A stretch of 64,000 nt of DNA. Origin: Kaistia hirudinis. Its GTDB lineage: Bacteria; Pseudomonadota; Alphaproteobacteria; Rhizobiales; Kaistiaceae. Where the stretch lies: contig NZ_JACIDS010000002.1 in NCBI RefSeq assembly GCF_014196455.1, positions 806,001 to 870,000 of the forward strand, given 5' to 3'. How positions within the stretch are numbered: the stretch's first letter is position 1; the number at the start of each line of letters is the position of its first letter. The translations under genes and the position numbers were made by a program. Of this stretch, positions 25,984 through 34,131 are shown piece by piece. A model generated the notes under the pieces. The model worked only from the letters and a program-made list of their open reading frames with translations. It did not search any database and had not been told where the DNA came from.

Positions 25984-27081
25984 ATGGCGGAAATCCGGGT
26001 CGAAAACGTCCAGAAGAGCTTCGGCGCCTTCACCGCGGTGAAGGGGTCGACCTTCACGATCGAGAATGGCGAGTTCTTCGTCATGCTGGGGCCTTCGGGC
26101 TGCGGCAAGACGACGACGCTCAGGATGATCGCCGGGCTCGAACTGCCGACCGCGGGCAAGATCCTGCTTGGCGGCGAGGACGTCACCTTCAACCGCGCCG
26201 CAGCGCGCGACATCGCCTTCGTGTTCCAGCTCTTCGCGCTCTATCCGCATATGAATGTGCGGCAGAACATCGGTTTCCCGCTGAAGTGCCAGGGCATGGC
26301 GAGCAAGGAGATCCGGCAAGCGGTTGAAGAAGCAGCGAAATTGCTGCGCATCGATCATCTGCTCGACCGCTCGGTCACGGGGCTGGCCGGCGGCGATCGC
26401 CAGCGCGTGGCGCTCGGTCGTTGCATCGTGCGTCGGCCCAAGGCCTTCCTGATGGACGAGCCGCTCGGCACGCTCGACACCGAGTTCCGCGACCTGATGG
26501 TCAGGGAGCTGCGCGAGTTGCACAACCGGATCGGCGCGACGACGGTCTATGTCACCCACGACCAGCTCGAGGCGATGGCGATGGCCGACAAGATTGCCGT
26601 GATGAATCATGGTGTTATCGAGCAGTTCGGCCGCCCGCAGGAAATCTATGACCGCCCGGCGACCATGTTCGTGGCCGATTTCCTCGGATCGCCGCCGATG
26701 AACTTCCTCGCCTTTCGCGGCGCGGTGGCGCCGGGCCAGCGCTCGGTCCGGATCGGCGAGGCGGAGCTTGCCGTGCCGGAGCTGCGCGAGGGGCAAAGCG
26801 AGGGCGAACTGGCGCTCGGGGTGCGGCCGGAGCACATCCGCCTCGACGATGCCTCGCCGTTTCGGGGCGCGGTGTTCGGCGCCGAATATCTCGGCACGAC
26901 GCAGATCGTCACGCTCGACACCGCTTATGGCCAGGTGAAGGCGCGCCTTCCGGCGGATCGGAACGTGAAGGCCGGCGAGACGGTCGGTCTCGCCTTCCGC
27001 TCGGAGCGGCTGTCGCTGTTCGACAAGACATCGGGGAGGGCGCTGCGGTCTGCGTTGCATGGGGAGGCCGGTCATGGCTGA
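25984..27081 (+). CDS. ABC transporter ATP-binding protein, unusual signature motif (first of two)
   Basis: This CUT1-type ATPase of 365 residues has Walker A GPSGCGKTT (36-44), Q-loop Q82, Walker B FLMDEP (155-160) and switch histidine H192 (YVTHDQ), followed by a C-terminal MalK-like regulatory OB domain (about 240-365). The ABC signature reads LAGGDRQRV (134-142) rather than the usual LSGGQQQRV, with S and Q both replaced. The signature completes the ATP site formed with the other ATPase, so one of the two composite sites may be weak. It overlaps the next ATPase gene by 8 bases. Confidence 0.93.
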   Translation: MAEIRVENVQKSFGAFTAVKGSTFTIENGEFFVMLGPSGCGKTTTLRMIAGLELPTAGKILLGGEDVTFNRAAARDIAFVFQLFALYPHMNVRQNIGFPLKCQGMASKEIRQAVEEAAKLLRIDHLLDRSVTGLAGGDRQRVALGRCIVRRPKAFLMDEPLGTLDTEFRDLMVRELRELHNRIGATTVYVTHDQLEAMAMADKIAVMNHGVIEQFGRPQEIYDRPATMFVADFLGSPPMNFLAFRGAVAPGQRSVRIGEAELAVPELREGQSEGELALGVRPEHIRLDDASPFRGAVFGAEYLGTTQIVTLDTAYGQVKARLPADRNVKAGETVGLAFRSERLSLFDKTSGRALRSALHGEAGHG

Positions 27082-28099
27082 CGTCACCATCGAGGGCGTG
27101 ACGAAGCGCTTCGGCCAGACGACGGCCGTCGCCAATCTTCGCCTGGACATCGCCAATGGCGAATTCATCGTGCTGCTCGGGCCGACCGGCGCCGGCAAGA
27201 CGACGACGCTGCGCCTCGTCGCCGGTCTGGAGGCGCCGGATGCCGGCCGCGTCACCATCGCCGGCCGCGACGTGACGGCACTCGCGCCGGCCGCCCGCGA
27301 CGTCACCTTCGTCTTCCAGCAATATTCGCTCTACCCGCATCTCTCGGTCTACGACAACCTCGCCTTCCCGCTGCGCTCGCCGCAGCGGCGCGTCGCCGAA
27401 CCGGAGATTCGGCGGCGCGTGCAGGAGGTGGCGGGGCTGTTGCGGATCGCCCACAAGCTCGACAACCGCGCGACGAAGCTTTCCGGCGGCGAGATGCAGC
27501 GCGTCGCCATCGGGCGGGCGCTGGTGCGGCGGCCGACCATCTACCTGATGGACGAGCCGCTTTCCTCGCTCGATGCCAAGCTGCGCTCGGACCTGCGGCT
27601 TGAACTGAAGCGCATCCAGCAGGATCTCGGTGCGACCGTGCTCTATGTGACGCACGACCAGATCGAGGCGATGACGCTGGCGAGCCGGATCGGCGTCATG
27701 GACCGGGGTGAACTGGTCCAGATCGGCACGCCGCGCGAGATCTATGAGCGGCCCGCCAACACCTATGTCGCGGCGCGGCTCGGCCAGCCGGCGATCAACC
27801 TGTTTCCCGAGGGGCTTGTCCCGGCGGGCGGGGCGCCGGCCGGCGCGAAGACCATCGGCGCGCGCACCGAGCATTTCCGCATAGAGAAGGCGAAGCCCTC
27901 GGCGGCCAATGCGAGCGTCGAGTGGATCGAGCATCTCGGCGACCAGAACCATCTCCATGTGCGGATCGGCGAGAGGAAACTGACGACACTGGTCGATCCG
28001 GAAAGCGATCTTGCCGCGGGCGACGCGGTTGCGCTCTCCCTGGTCGATCCGCTCTATTTCGACGCGGCGGGGAATCGGATCGAGGGGCGGGCGGCATGA
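27074..28099 (+). CDS. ABC transporter ATP-binding protein, canonical signature (second of two)
   Basis: This is the second CUT1-type ATPase, 341 residues from ATG 27074, which has GGGGAGG upstream. It carries Walker A GPTGAGKTT (36-44), Q-loop FVFQQYSLYP, signature LSGGEMQRV (136-144), Walker B YLMDEPLSSLD and switch histidine YVTHDQIEAM, then a C-terminal OB regulatory domain. With the upstream ATPase it would form a heterodimer, as in GlpS-GlpT of rhizobial glycerol importers. Its stop overlaps the dhaL start (ATGA), which physically links transport and phosphorylation. Confidence 0.94.
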   Translation: MADVTIEGVTKRFGQTTAVANLRLDIANGEFIVLLGPTGAGKTTTLRLVAGLEAPDAGRVTIAGRDVTALAPAARDVTFVFQQYSLYPHLSVYDNLAFPLRSPQRRVAEPEIRRRVQEVAGLLRIAHKLDNRATKLSGGEMQRVAIGRALVRRPTIYLMDEPLSSLDAKLRSDLRLELKRIQQDLGATVLYVTHDQIEAMTLASRIGVMDRGELVQIGTPREIYERPANTYVAARLGQPAINLFPEGLVPAGGAPAGAKTIGARTEHFRIEKAKPSAANASVEWIEHLGDQNHLHVRIGERKLTTLVDPESDLAAGDAVALSLVDPLYFDAAGNRIEGRAA

Positions 28100-28701
28100 T
28101 CGACGAAGCGAAGAAGCGCGCACTGATCGAGGCGATGGCGGCCGCCATGATCGGCCATGCCGAGGAGCTGACCGCGCTCGACCAGGCCATCGGCGATGGC
28201 GACCACGGCCTCAACATGAAGCGCGGCTTCGAGGCCGTGCTCGCCGACAACGACGTGATCGCCGCCAAGCCGCTGCCCGATGCGCTGAAGGCGATCGGCA
28301 CCACGCTGGTCATGAAGGTCGGCGGTGCCTCGGGACCGCTCTATGGCACGCTGGCGCTGGCGCTCGCCAAGGAGCTGCCCGCCGATCCGTCCCGCGACGA
28401 TCTCGCCCGTGCGCTGCGCGGTGCTATCGCGGCGGTCAAGGCGCGCGGCAAGTCGGAGAGCGGGCAGAAGACCATGCTCGACGTGCTGGAGCCGGTGGCG
28501 GCAGCGCTCGAGAGCGGTGCCGATCCGGTCGCGGCGGCGAACGGCGCCGCCGAGGCGACCATTCCGCTGAAGGCGATCCGCGGCCGCGCTGCCTTTCTCG
28601 GCGATCGGTCGATCGGTCACATGGACCCCGGCGCGCGGTCGAGTGCACTGCTCGTCGCCGCGATCGCCGGCGTTCTGGGGGGAATATCGGATGGCGGCTA
28701 G
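28096..28701 (+). CDS. dhaL: Dihydroxyacetone kinase ADP-binding subunit DhaL
   Basis: DhaL carries a tightly bound ADP that is rephosphorylated by DhaM and then donates phosphate to dihydroxyacetone held on DhaK. The 201-residue helical-barrel protein has the metal/ADP aspartates D29, D34 and D36 (LDQAIGDGDHGLNM), the GGASGPLYG loop (residues about 75-83) and the C-terminal MDPGARS motif, all as in E. coli DhaL (210 residues). The open frame extends upstream, but ATG 28096 overlaps the ATPase stop and fits the family start. It lies 9 bases ahead of dhaM. Confidence 0.95.
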   Translation: MIDEAKKRALIEAMAAAMIGHAEELTALDQAIGDGDHGLNMKRGFEAVLADNDVIAAKPLPDALKAIGTTLVMKVGGASGPLYGTLALALAKELPADPSRDDLARALRGAIAAVKARGKSESGQKTMLDVLEPVAAALESGADPVAAANGAAEATIPLKAIRGRAAFLGDRSIGHMDPGARSSALLVAAIAGVLGGISDGG

Positions 28702-28710
28702 GACGGCGGA

Positions 28711-29115
28711 ATGAGCACTCAGGCAAACGGCAATGTCGGCATCGTCATCGTCTCCCATTCGCCCGATGTGGCGAAGGGGACGGCCGAGATGGTGCGCCAG
28801 ATGGTCGGCGAGGAAGTGCCGCTCGCCTTTTGCGGCGGCAATCCGGATGGCGGGCTCGGCACCAGCGTCGAGGCGATCCTCGCCGCCATCGACCGCGCCT
28901 GGTCGGAGGCCGGCGTCGCGATCCTCGTCGATCTCGGCGGCGCGGAGACGAACAGCGAGATGGCGATCGAGATGCAGCCGGAGGCGCGGGCAGGGCGCAT
29001 CGTGGTCTGCAATGCGCCGATCGTGGAGGGCGCCGTGATTGCGGCGACCGAGGCTTCGGGCGGCGCCTCCCTCGAAGCGGTGCGCCGCACGGCGGAAGAA
29101 CTGTCGCCCGCGTGA
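28711..29115 (+). CDS. dhaM: PTS-dependent dihydroxyacetone kinase phosphotransferase subunit DhaM (EIIA domain only)
   Basis: This 134-residue protein is a single EIIA-mannose-type domain with the phosphorylatable histidine H16 (IVIVSHSPDVAKG). It would pass phosphate from HPr to the ADP on DhaL. The E. coli DhaM is a long fusion of EIIA, HPr and an EI fragment. Here the three parts are separate adjacent genes, with HPr 27 bases downstream and Enzyme I after that. Other conserved segments are ILVDLGGAETNSEMAIEM and VVCNAPIVEGA. Confidence 0.93.
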   Translation: MSTQANGNVGIVIVSHSPDVAKGTAEMVRQMVGEEVPLAFCGGNPDGGLGTSVEAILAAIDRAWSEAGVAILVDLGGAETNSEMAIEMQPEARAGRIVVCNAPIVEGAVIAATEASGGASLEAVRRTAEELSPA

Positions 29116-29142
29116 CGCGCGGCCGCGGCGAAAGGAAAGAGC

Positions 29143-29463
29143 ATGGCTGAGCCAGGATCATCAAACGGCGCATCGGCGGGCAGCGTGCTTCTCACGCATG
29201 CCGTCGGCCTGCACGCCCGCCCGTCCGTGAAGCTCACCAAGCTCGCGAAGACCTTCGGCGCTTCGATCGAGCTCGGCACCGGTCCGGAGGGCCCATGGAT
29301 CGATGCGAAGAGCATCGTCAAGGTGATGGCCGCCAAGGCGCCGCAGGGGACGACGCTGCATTTCAGGGCCGTGGGGCCCGATGCCGGCGAGGCCGTCGCC
29401 GCGCTGGTCGATCTGGTCGAGCGCGATTTCGACGAGGCCGCAGCCCATGCCGGGAATGGTTGA
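29143..29463 (+). CDS. HPr-family phosphocarrier protein of the dha system
   Basis: This 106-residue phosphocarrier has the active-site histidine H24 in GLHARPSVKL and a serine (S57) in DAKSIVKVMA at the position of the HPr regulatory serine. The N-terminus is about 8-10 residues longer than typical HPr. Being between dhaM and an Enzyme I gene, it most likely works as the dedicated carrier from Enzyme I to DhaM rather than in a general sugar PTS. Its last codons overlap the Enzyme I gene. Confidence 0.93.
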   Translation: MAEPGSSNGASAGSVLLTHAVGLHARPSVKLTKLAKTFGASIELGTGPEGPWIDAKSIVKVMAAKAPQGTTLHFRAVGPDAGEAVAALVDLVERDFDEAAAHAGNG

Positions 29464-31054
29464 GCGTTTCGGCCGCGCCGCCGCGCCCGGCCTTGCCTTC
29501 GGTCCTGTCCACCGGATCGCCGACCGCACCGTGCTGGTGCGCCGCGCCGGCAGCCCGGACGAGGAGCGCGCGGCGCTGGAAGCCGCCATTGCGACCGCGT
29601 CGGAGGATATCGCCGCGCTGATGGCGGCGGCGGATGATGACGGCGCCGCGATGCTGGAATTCCAGCTCGCCTTGCTGGAAGACGACGCCCTGCGCGCCCC
29701 GGCGCTTGATGCAATCGCGGGCGGCACCGACGCGGCAAGCGCCTGGCGCGATGCGCTGAACGCCCAGATCGAGGATTACCGCGCCTCGGACGACGCCTAT
29801 TTCGCGGCGCGCGCCAGCGATCTCCAGGATCTGAGCGATCGGGTTCTCGGTCATCTCGCCGGCGGCGGCGCCGAGGCCGCGCCGGCCCCGGGCACGATCC
29901 TTCTCGGCCGCGACCTGACGCCGAGCCGCTTCCTGGCGCTCGACTGGTCGAAGGGCGGCGCGATCGCGCTTTCGGAAGGCAGCCCGTCGAGCCATGTCGC
30001 CATGCTGGCGCGCTCGCGCAGCGTTCCGATGGTGGTCGGCCTGTCGGACATCCCGGATGCAGCGTTTTCCGAGGCGATCGTCGATGGCGAGAGCGGCCGC
30101 CTGGTGCTCGATCCCTTGCCCGAGCAGCGCGCGGCGCTCGCGGCCTTGCAGTCCGACGCCGCGTTGCGCGTCGGCGCCGAGGCGGCGGTCCTCCGCGAGC
30201 CGGCCCACATCGCCTCCGGCGAACGCGTCGCCGTGCTGATCAATGTGGCGAAGCCCGACGAGCTCGCCGCGATCGATCCGGCGATCTGCGACGGCATCGG
30301 CCTGGTGCGGACGGAGTTTCTTTTCTCCAGTCCGGCCGGGCTGCCGGATGAGGAGACGCAGTATCGGGCCTATCGCACGATCCTCGAATGGGCCGGCGAC
30401 AAGCCGGTGACCATCCGTACGGTCGATGCTGGCGGCGACAAGCCCGTTGCCGGTCTCACCATCGACGGCGAATCCAATCCGTTCCTCGGCACGCGCGGCG
30501 TGCGCCTGTCGCTGGAGCGGCCGGCGATCTTCCGCCTTCAGCTGCGCGCGCTGGCGCGTGCGGCTGAGCACGGCAATCTCAAGATCATGCTGCCGATGGT
30601 CACGGTGCCATCCGAGATCGACCGTGCGGCGGCGCTGCTCGGCGCGGCGATCGAGGAACTGGAGGCCGAGGGCATTCCCTGCCGCCGGCCGCCGCTCGGC
30701 ATCATGGTTGAGGTGCCCGCCGTCGCGGTGGTGCCGGAGCTCTTCGGCGCCGCGGCCTTCTTCTCGATCGGCTCGAACGACCTGACGCAATATACGACGG
30801 CCGCGGCGCGCGACATTGCCGCCGTGGCCGAACTCGGCGATGCCGGCCATCCCGCGGTGATCGCGCTGATCCGCAATGTCGTCGAGGGCGCGGCGAAGCT
30901 CGGCATCGATGTGAGCCTCTGCGGCGACATGGGCGGCGATCCGCAACTGCTGCCTGCGCTGATGTCGGCGGGCCTGCGCGCCGTCTCGGTCGCGCCGCCG
31001 TTGGTCGGCCGCGTCAAGCTGGCGCTCGCCCGCATCAGCGGGGAGGGGGCATGA
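29447..31054 (+). CDS. PTS Enzyme I (phosphoenolpyruvate-protein phosphotransferase) of the dha system
   Basis: This is the first enzyme of the relay, transferring phosphate from PEP to HPr. At 535 residues it is a little shorter than E. coli EI (575). The phospho-histidine is H183 (GSPSSHVAML), the PEP-binding barrel contains VRTEFLF, FLGTRGVRLSLERP and FFSIGSNDLTQYT, and the acid-base cysteine is C492 (VSLCGDMGGDP). These positions match E. coli H189 and C502. ATG 29447 overlaps the HPr gene by 17 bases; an ATG at 29456 is an alternative. The stop overlaps the start of the next gene (ATGA). It appears to be a complete, active enzyme. Confidence 0.93.
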   Translation: MPGMVERFGRAAAPGLAFGPVHRIADRTVLVRRAGSPDEERAALEAAIATASEDIAALMAAADDDGAAMLEFQLALLEDDALRAPALDAIAGGTDAASAWRDALNAQIEDYRASDDAYFAARASDLQDLSDRVLGHLAGGGAEAAPAPGTILLGRDLTPSRFLALDWSKGGAIALSEGSPSSHVAMLARSRSVPMVVGLSDIPDAAFSEAIVDGESGRLVLDPLPEQRAALAALQSDAALRVGAEAAVLREPAHIASGERVAVLINVAKPDELAAIDPAICDGIGLVRTEFLFSSPAGLPDEETQYRAYRTILEWAGDKPVTIRTVDAGGDKPVAGLTIDGESNPFLGTRGVRLSLERPAIFRLQLRALARAAEHGNLKIMLPMVTVPSEIDRAAALLGAAIEELEAEGIPCRRPPLGIMVEVPAVAVVPELFGAAAFFSIGSNDLTQYTTAAARDIAAVAELGDAGHPAVIALIRNVVEGAAKLGIDVSLCGDMGGDPQLLPALMSAGLRAVSVAPPLVGRVKLALARISGEGA

Positions 31055-31461
31055 CGGCCGCCCCCGACGCCGCCGCCGATCCGGTGGCCGCCTACAAGGC
31101 CGTTTTGCAGCGCGTTCTGGACAATCGCCCGTCCGGGACTCGCGGCCGCCTGGCGCAGGCGCTCGGCAAGAACCGCTCCTTCGTCAGCCATATGACCAGC
31201 CCCGCCTACGCGACGCCCATTCCGGCGCAGCACATCGAGACGATCTTCGAGATCTGCCATTTCTCGCCCGAAGACCGCCGGCATTTCCTCGACGCCTATG
31301 GCGAAGCCCATCCCCGCCGCGTGCCGGCACTGAAGGAAAGCCGCCGCATGCGCCCGCATGTCATCTATCTTCCCGATCTCGGGGATCCCGAGCGGAATCA
31401 GGAAATGGATCGGCTCGTCGGAGAATTCGTGCAGCGGCTGACGAAGCTGGTGGAGGGATAG
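31051..31461 (+). CDS. XRE/Cro-like helix-turn-helix protein coupled to the dha operon
   Basis: This 136-residue protein begins within the Enzyme I stop codon (ATGA), so it belongs to the operon. Residues about 28-75 look like a lambda-repressor-type helix-turn-helix (RGRLAQALGKNRSFVSHMTS then IPAQHIETIFEICHF), and a charged C-terminal part contains MRPHVIYLPDLGDPERNQEM and a terminal helix. I do not recognise a named family. It is most simply a dedicated regulator of the operon, possibly sensing phosphorylation or substrate, but it could be a structural partner of the kinase. No cysteine cluster or membrane segment is present. Confidence 0.7.
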   Translation: MTAAPDAAADPVAAYKAVLQRVLDNRPSGTRGRLAQALGKNRSFVSHMTSPAYATPIPAQHIETIFEICHFSPEDRRHFLDAYGEAHPRRVPALKESRRMRPHVIYLPDLGDPERNQEMDRLVGEFVQRLTKLVEG

Positions 31462-31507
31462 CGAGCCGGCCGCGACGGGGGGCGGACTTGCGGGAGCAAC
31501 TGAAGCG

Positions 31508-31603
31508 CCGTCATCCCGGCGAAAGCCGGGATCCATACAGCCTGAGGCGCCTCATCGTCCTGCGCTTCGGCTGAATGGATCCCGGGTCGAGCCCGGGATG
31601 ACG
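31508..31603. repeat. Nested palindromic intergenic repeat between the HTH gene and dhaK
   Basis: The element starts with GTCATCCCGGCGAAAGCCGG and ends with the complementary GAGCCCGGGATGAC. Each arm can also fold on itself (CCCGGCgaaaGCCGGG, and CCCGGGtcgaGCCCGGG). This is the form of the dispersed palindromic repeats common in alphaproteobacterial genomes. A shorter relative is at 53361-53388. It occupies most of the 225-base gap before dhaK. Confidence 0.85.
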
Positions 31604-31686
31604 GCGAGAATGAACAGGCGCCTCGCGTCGTCCTGCGCCGGAGGGGCGACACGGGACGGCCGCGCCAGGATCGAAGGGGAGGAACC

Positions 31687-32670
31687 ATGAAGAAGCTGAT
31701 CAATTCGCCCGAGACCGTGCTCGCCGAAAGCCTCGACGGCTTTGCCGCGGCGCATGCCGACATTCTCGTGCTCGGCGAGGAGCGGAAATTCGTCCGCCGC
31801 AAGACGCTGAAGCCGGGCAAGGCGGCGCTGATCTCGGGCGGCGGTTCCGGCCATGAGCCGCTGCATGCCGGCTTCGTCGGCTTCGGCATGCTCGATGCCG
31901 CCTGTCCCGGCCAGGTCTTCACCTCGCCGACGCCGGACCAGATGATCGCGGCGCTGGCCGAGGTCGATACCGGCGGCGGCGCGCTCTTCATCGTCAAGAA
32001 CTATGAAGGCGATCGCATGAACTTCGACATGGCGGCGGAACTCGCCGGCAGCGAGGTGCTGACCGTGATCACCGACGACGATGTCGCGGTCGAGACCTCG
32101 ACCTATTCGATCGGCCGCCGCGGCGTCGCCGGCACGATGATCGTCGAGAAGGTGGTCGGCGCCGCGGCCGAGGCCGGCATGCCGCTCGCCGATCTGAAGG
32201 TGCTGGGCGACCGGGTCAATGCGCGCACGCGCTCCATGGGCGTCGCGCTGTCCAGTTGCACGGTTCCCGCCGCCGGCACGCCGACCTTCACGCTCGGCGA
32301 GAACGAGATGGAAATGGGCGTCGGCATTCATGGCGAGCCCGGCCGGCGCCGCGTGGCGCTCGAGCCCGCGGGCCAGATCGCCGAGGAGATGATCGCGGCG
32401 ATCGCGGGCGATCTCGGCGCGCGCGGCGACGCGCTGTTGCTGGTCAACGGCTTCGGCGGCACGCCGCTGATGGAACTCTACCTCATGTTCAACGCCGCCA
32501 AGGCCGAGGCGGAGAAGCACGGCTACCGCGTCGCCCGCGCGCTGGTCGGCAACTATGTGACGTCGCTCGAAATGGCTGGCTGCTCGCTGACGCTGTCGCT
32601 GCTCGACGACGAGACGGCTGGATTCTGGGACGCGCCGGTCCACACGGCGGGGCTGCGCTGGGGGATGTAG
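31687..32670 (+). CDS. dhaK: Dihydroxyacetone kinase substrate-binding subunit DhaK
   Basis: DhaK binds dihydroxyacetone covalently through a histidine hemiaminal and accepts phosphate from DhaL-ATP to give dihydroxyacetone phosphate. The 327-residue protein has the binding histidine H215 in VGIHGEPG (H218 in E. coli), the loop [17 protein letters not shown] (about residues 49-65), [14 protein letters not shown] and [13 protein letters not shown]. It is close to full length. It is the last gene of the cluster, separated from the rest by 225 bases with a palindromic repeat, so it may be transcribed separately or by read-through. A GGGGAGGAA ribosome site precedes the ATG. Confidence 0.95.
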   Translation: MKKLINSPETVLAESLDGFAAAHADILVLGEERKFVRRKTLKPGKAALISGGGSGHEPLHAGFVGFGMLDAACPGQVFTSPTPDQMIAALAEVDTGGGALFIVKNYEGDRMNFDMAAELAGSEVLTVITDDDVAVETSTYSIGRRGVAGTMIVEKVVGAAAEAGMPLADLKVLGDRVNARTRSMGVALSSCTVPAAGTPTFTLGENEMEMGVGIHGEPGRRRVALEPAGQIAEEMIAAIAGDLGARGDALLLVNGFGGTPLMELYLMFNAAKAEAEKHGYRVARALVGNYVTSLEMAGCSLTLSLLDDETAGFWDAPVHTAGLRWGM

Positions 32671-32673
32671 CCC

Positions 32674-33885
32674 TCAGCGCGTCAGCATGGCGGTGCCGCC
32701 GGCCCCGGAGCCGAGGAGCACGGGGCCGGGTGAGAGGTTCCACCTGGTGTCGTTCCAGATCAGCGTGTTCACCACCATGGTGAGCGCGTGGGACTTGATG
32801 TTGGTCTGCGAATTGAACGTCATGTTGCGCCGCGCCAGGTAGATGATGCCGGAGAGAATGTCGGTCGGGCCGCTGTCCCAGGTGTAGTTGCTGAGCGCGT
32901 TCGACTGGTTTTCGTAGACGAGGATGTCCTTGTAGGTCCCGCTCGTGGGCGCGGTCAGCGTCTTCACGACAGACGCGTTGAAATGGATCTGCGCGCCGGC
33001 ATTGGCGAAATAGAGCGTGACGCCGGAGCCGGTGAAGGTCGATCCCGAGACGTTGATGGTCCCTGTGATCGTATAGAAGCCGGGCGCCAGATTGACCTTC
33101 GTGCCGCCATTGAAATTGAAGCTGCAATAGGTTCCTGGCTTCAGATTGAAGGTCGTGGCGTTCTGGTCGAGCACCGTGCAGGCGGTCTGTGCCGGGGGCG
33201 ACGGCAGCGTCGGGCCGATCGTGTCAGTTGCGGCGGCGCAGCCGGTCTCGATCGGCATGGCGGCCGAGCTGTTCTTGATGATGTTGGTGCCGGCGATGCA
33301 GACGCGCTTCACATTGAGCGTCACGCCGGAATTGACGATGGCGGCCGGGTTCGCCTTCGAGCGGACATGGATCTCGCAGTCGGGCGCGTTGATCGTGGCG
33401 CCGGAATTGGCAAGGAAGGCCTGGTTGTCCGTCGTCGAATTGACCAGGATGCAGGCGCTGCCGCCGGACGGGCGCACCGCCTTGCCGCTGGCCGAGACGT
33501 CGAACGATTTGAGGCCGAGCACACTGGAGAGCGTCGTCGGAACCGCGGCGCTCGCCGTGCCGGAGAGGCCGTCACTCTCGCTCGTGAACGACCGGCTGAC
33601 GGATTTCGCGATCGAGCCCGTCGCGGTGTTGTCGAAGAAGGTCTCCGCGGTGGTCGTGCCCTGACCCTGGACGCCGGCGATCAGCGCCGCATCGAGCCGG
33701 TCCTGCAGCTGTGACCGCGTCAGCGCCATGCGCGAATAATCGACCGCCACGCCGATCGCGCCGATGAGCACGATGGAGACGACCGCGAAGATCACGGCGG
33801 CGTTGCCGCCCTCCGCGCGGGCGAAGGCTGCGGTGAATTTCGTGAATGGCCCGGCGCGCCGAAACGGGGTGGGGACCCGATCCAT
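32674..33885 (-). CDS. TadG-like pilus-assembly protein with beta-helix-like C-terminal region
   Basis: The 403-residue protein has a TadE/TadG-type N-terminus: a short cytoplasmic segment ending in AEGGNAAVIFAVVSIVLIGA, with one membrane helix (about 29-50) and then DYSRMALTRSQLQDRLDAAL, the pseudopilin-like region. The remaining 350 residues are exported, rich in T, N, S and G, with four to six cysteines and repeats such as TITGTINVSGSTFTGSGVTL that look like a parallel beta-helix. TadG proteins belong to Flp/Tad pilus loci, but no other tad genes are near. It converges on dhaK with 3 bases between the stops. Confidence 0.8.
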   Translation of the reverse strand: MDRVPTPFRRAGPFTKFTAAFARAEGGNAAVIFAVVSIVLIGAIGVAVDYSRMALTRSQLQDRLDAALIAGVQGQGTTTAETFFDNTATGSIAKSVSRSFTSESDGLSGTASAAVPTTLSSVLGLKSFDVSASGKAVRPSGGSACILVNSTTDNQAFLANSGATINAPDCEIHVRSKANPAAIVNSGVTLNVKRVCIAGTNIIKNSSAAMPIETGCAAATDTIGPTLPSPPAQTACTVLDQNATTFNLKPGTYCSFNFNGGTKVNLAPGFYTITGTINVSGSTFTGSGVTLYFANAGAQIHFNASVVKTLTAPTSGTYKDILVYENQSNALSNYTWDSGPTDILSGIIYLARRNMTFNSQTNIKSHALTMVVNTLIWNDTRWNLSPGPVLLGSGAGGTAMLTR

Positions 33886-34131
33886 GGATGCGTCTCTGGT
33901 GGAAGCGTTTCAAAGTTTGATAAAGCTTTAATCAGATGCGCTTTAAGCCAAGCTTGCGCCGATCCGCGAAAAAGCCTGAATCGGCGTTAACGATGGGCCT
34001 CGCCTCTCCCGCTGCCCGTGCACGGCTTTCCGCTTGCCAGCGGCGGCCGTTCCTCTATCGTTGTGCAGCGCACGCCATCTGCTATAAGCACGCGCTGCCG
34101 CCGGTGGGCGCGGTCAACGAGTGAGAGGCTG

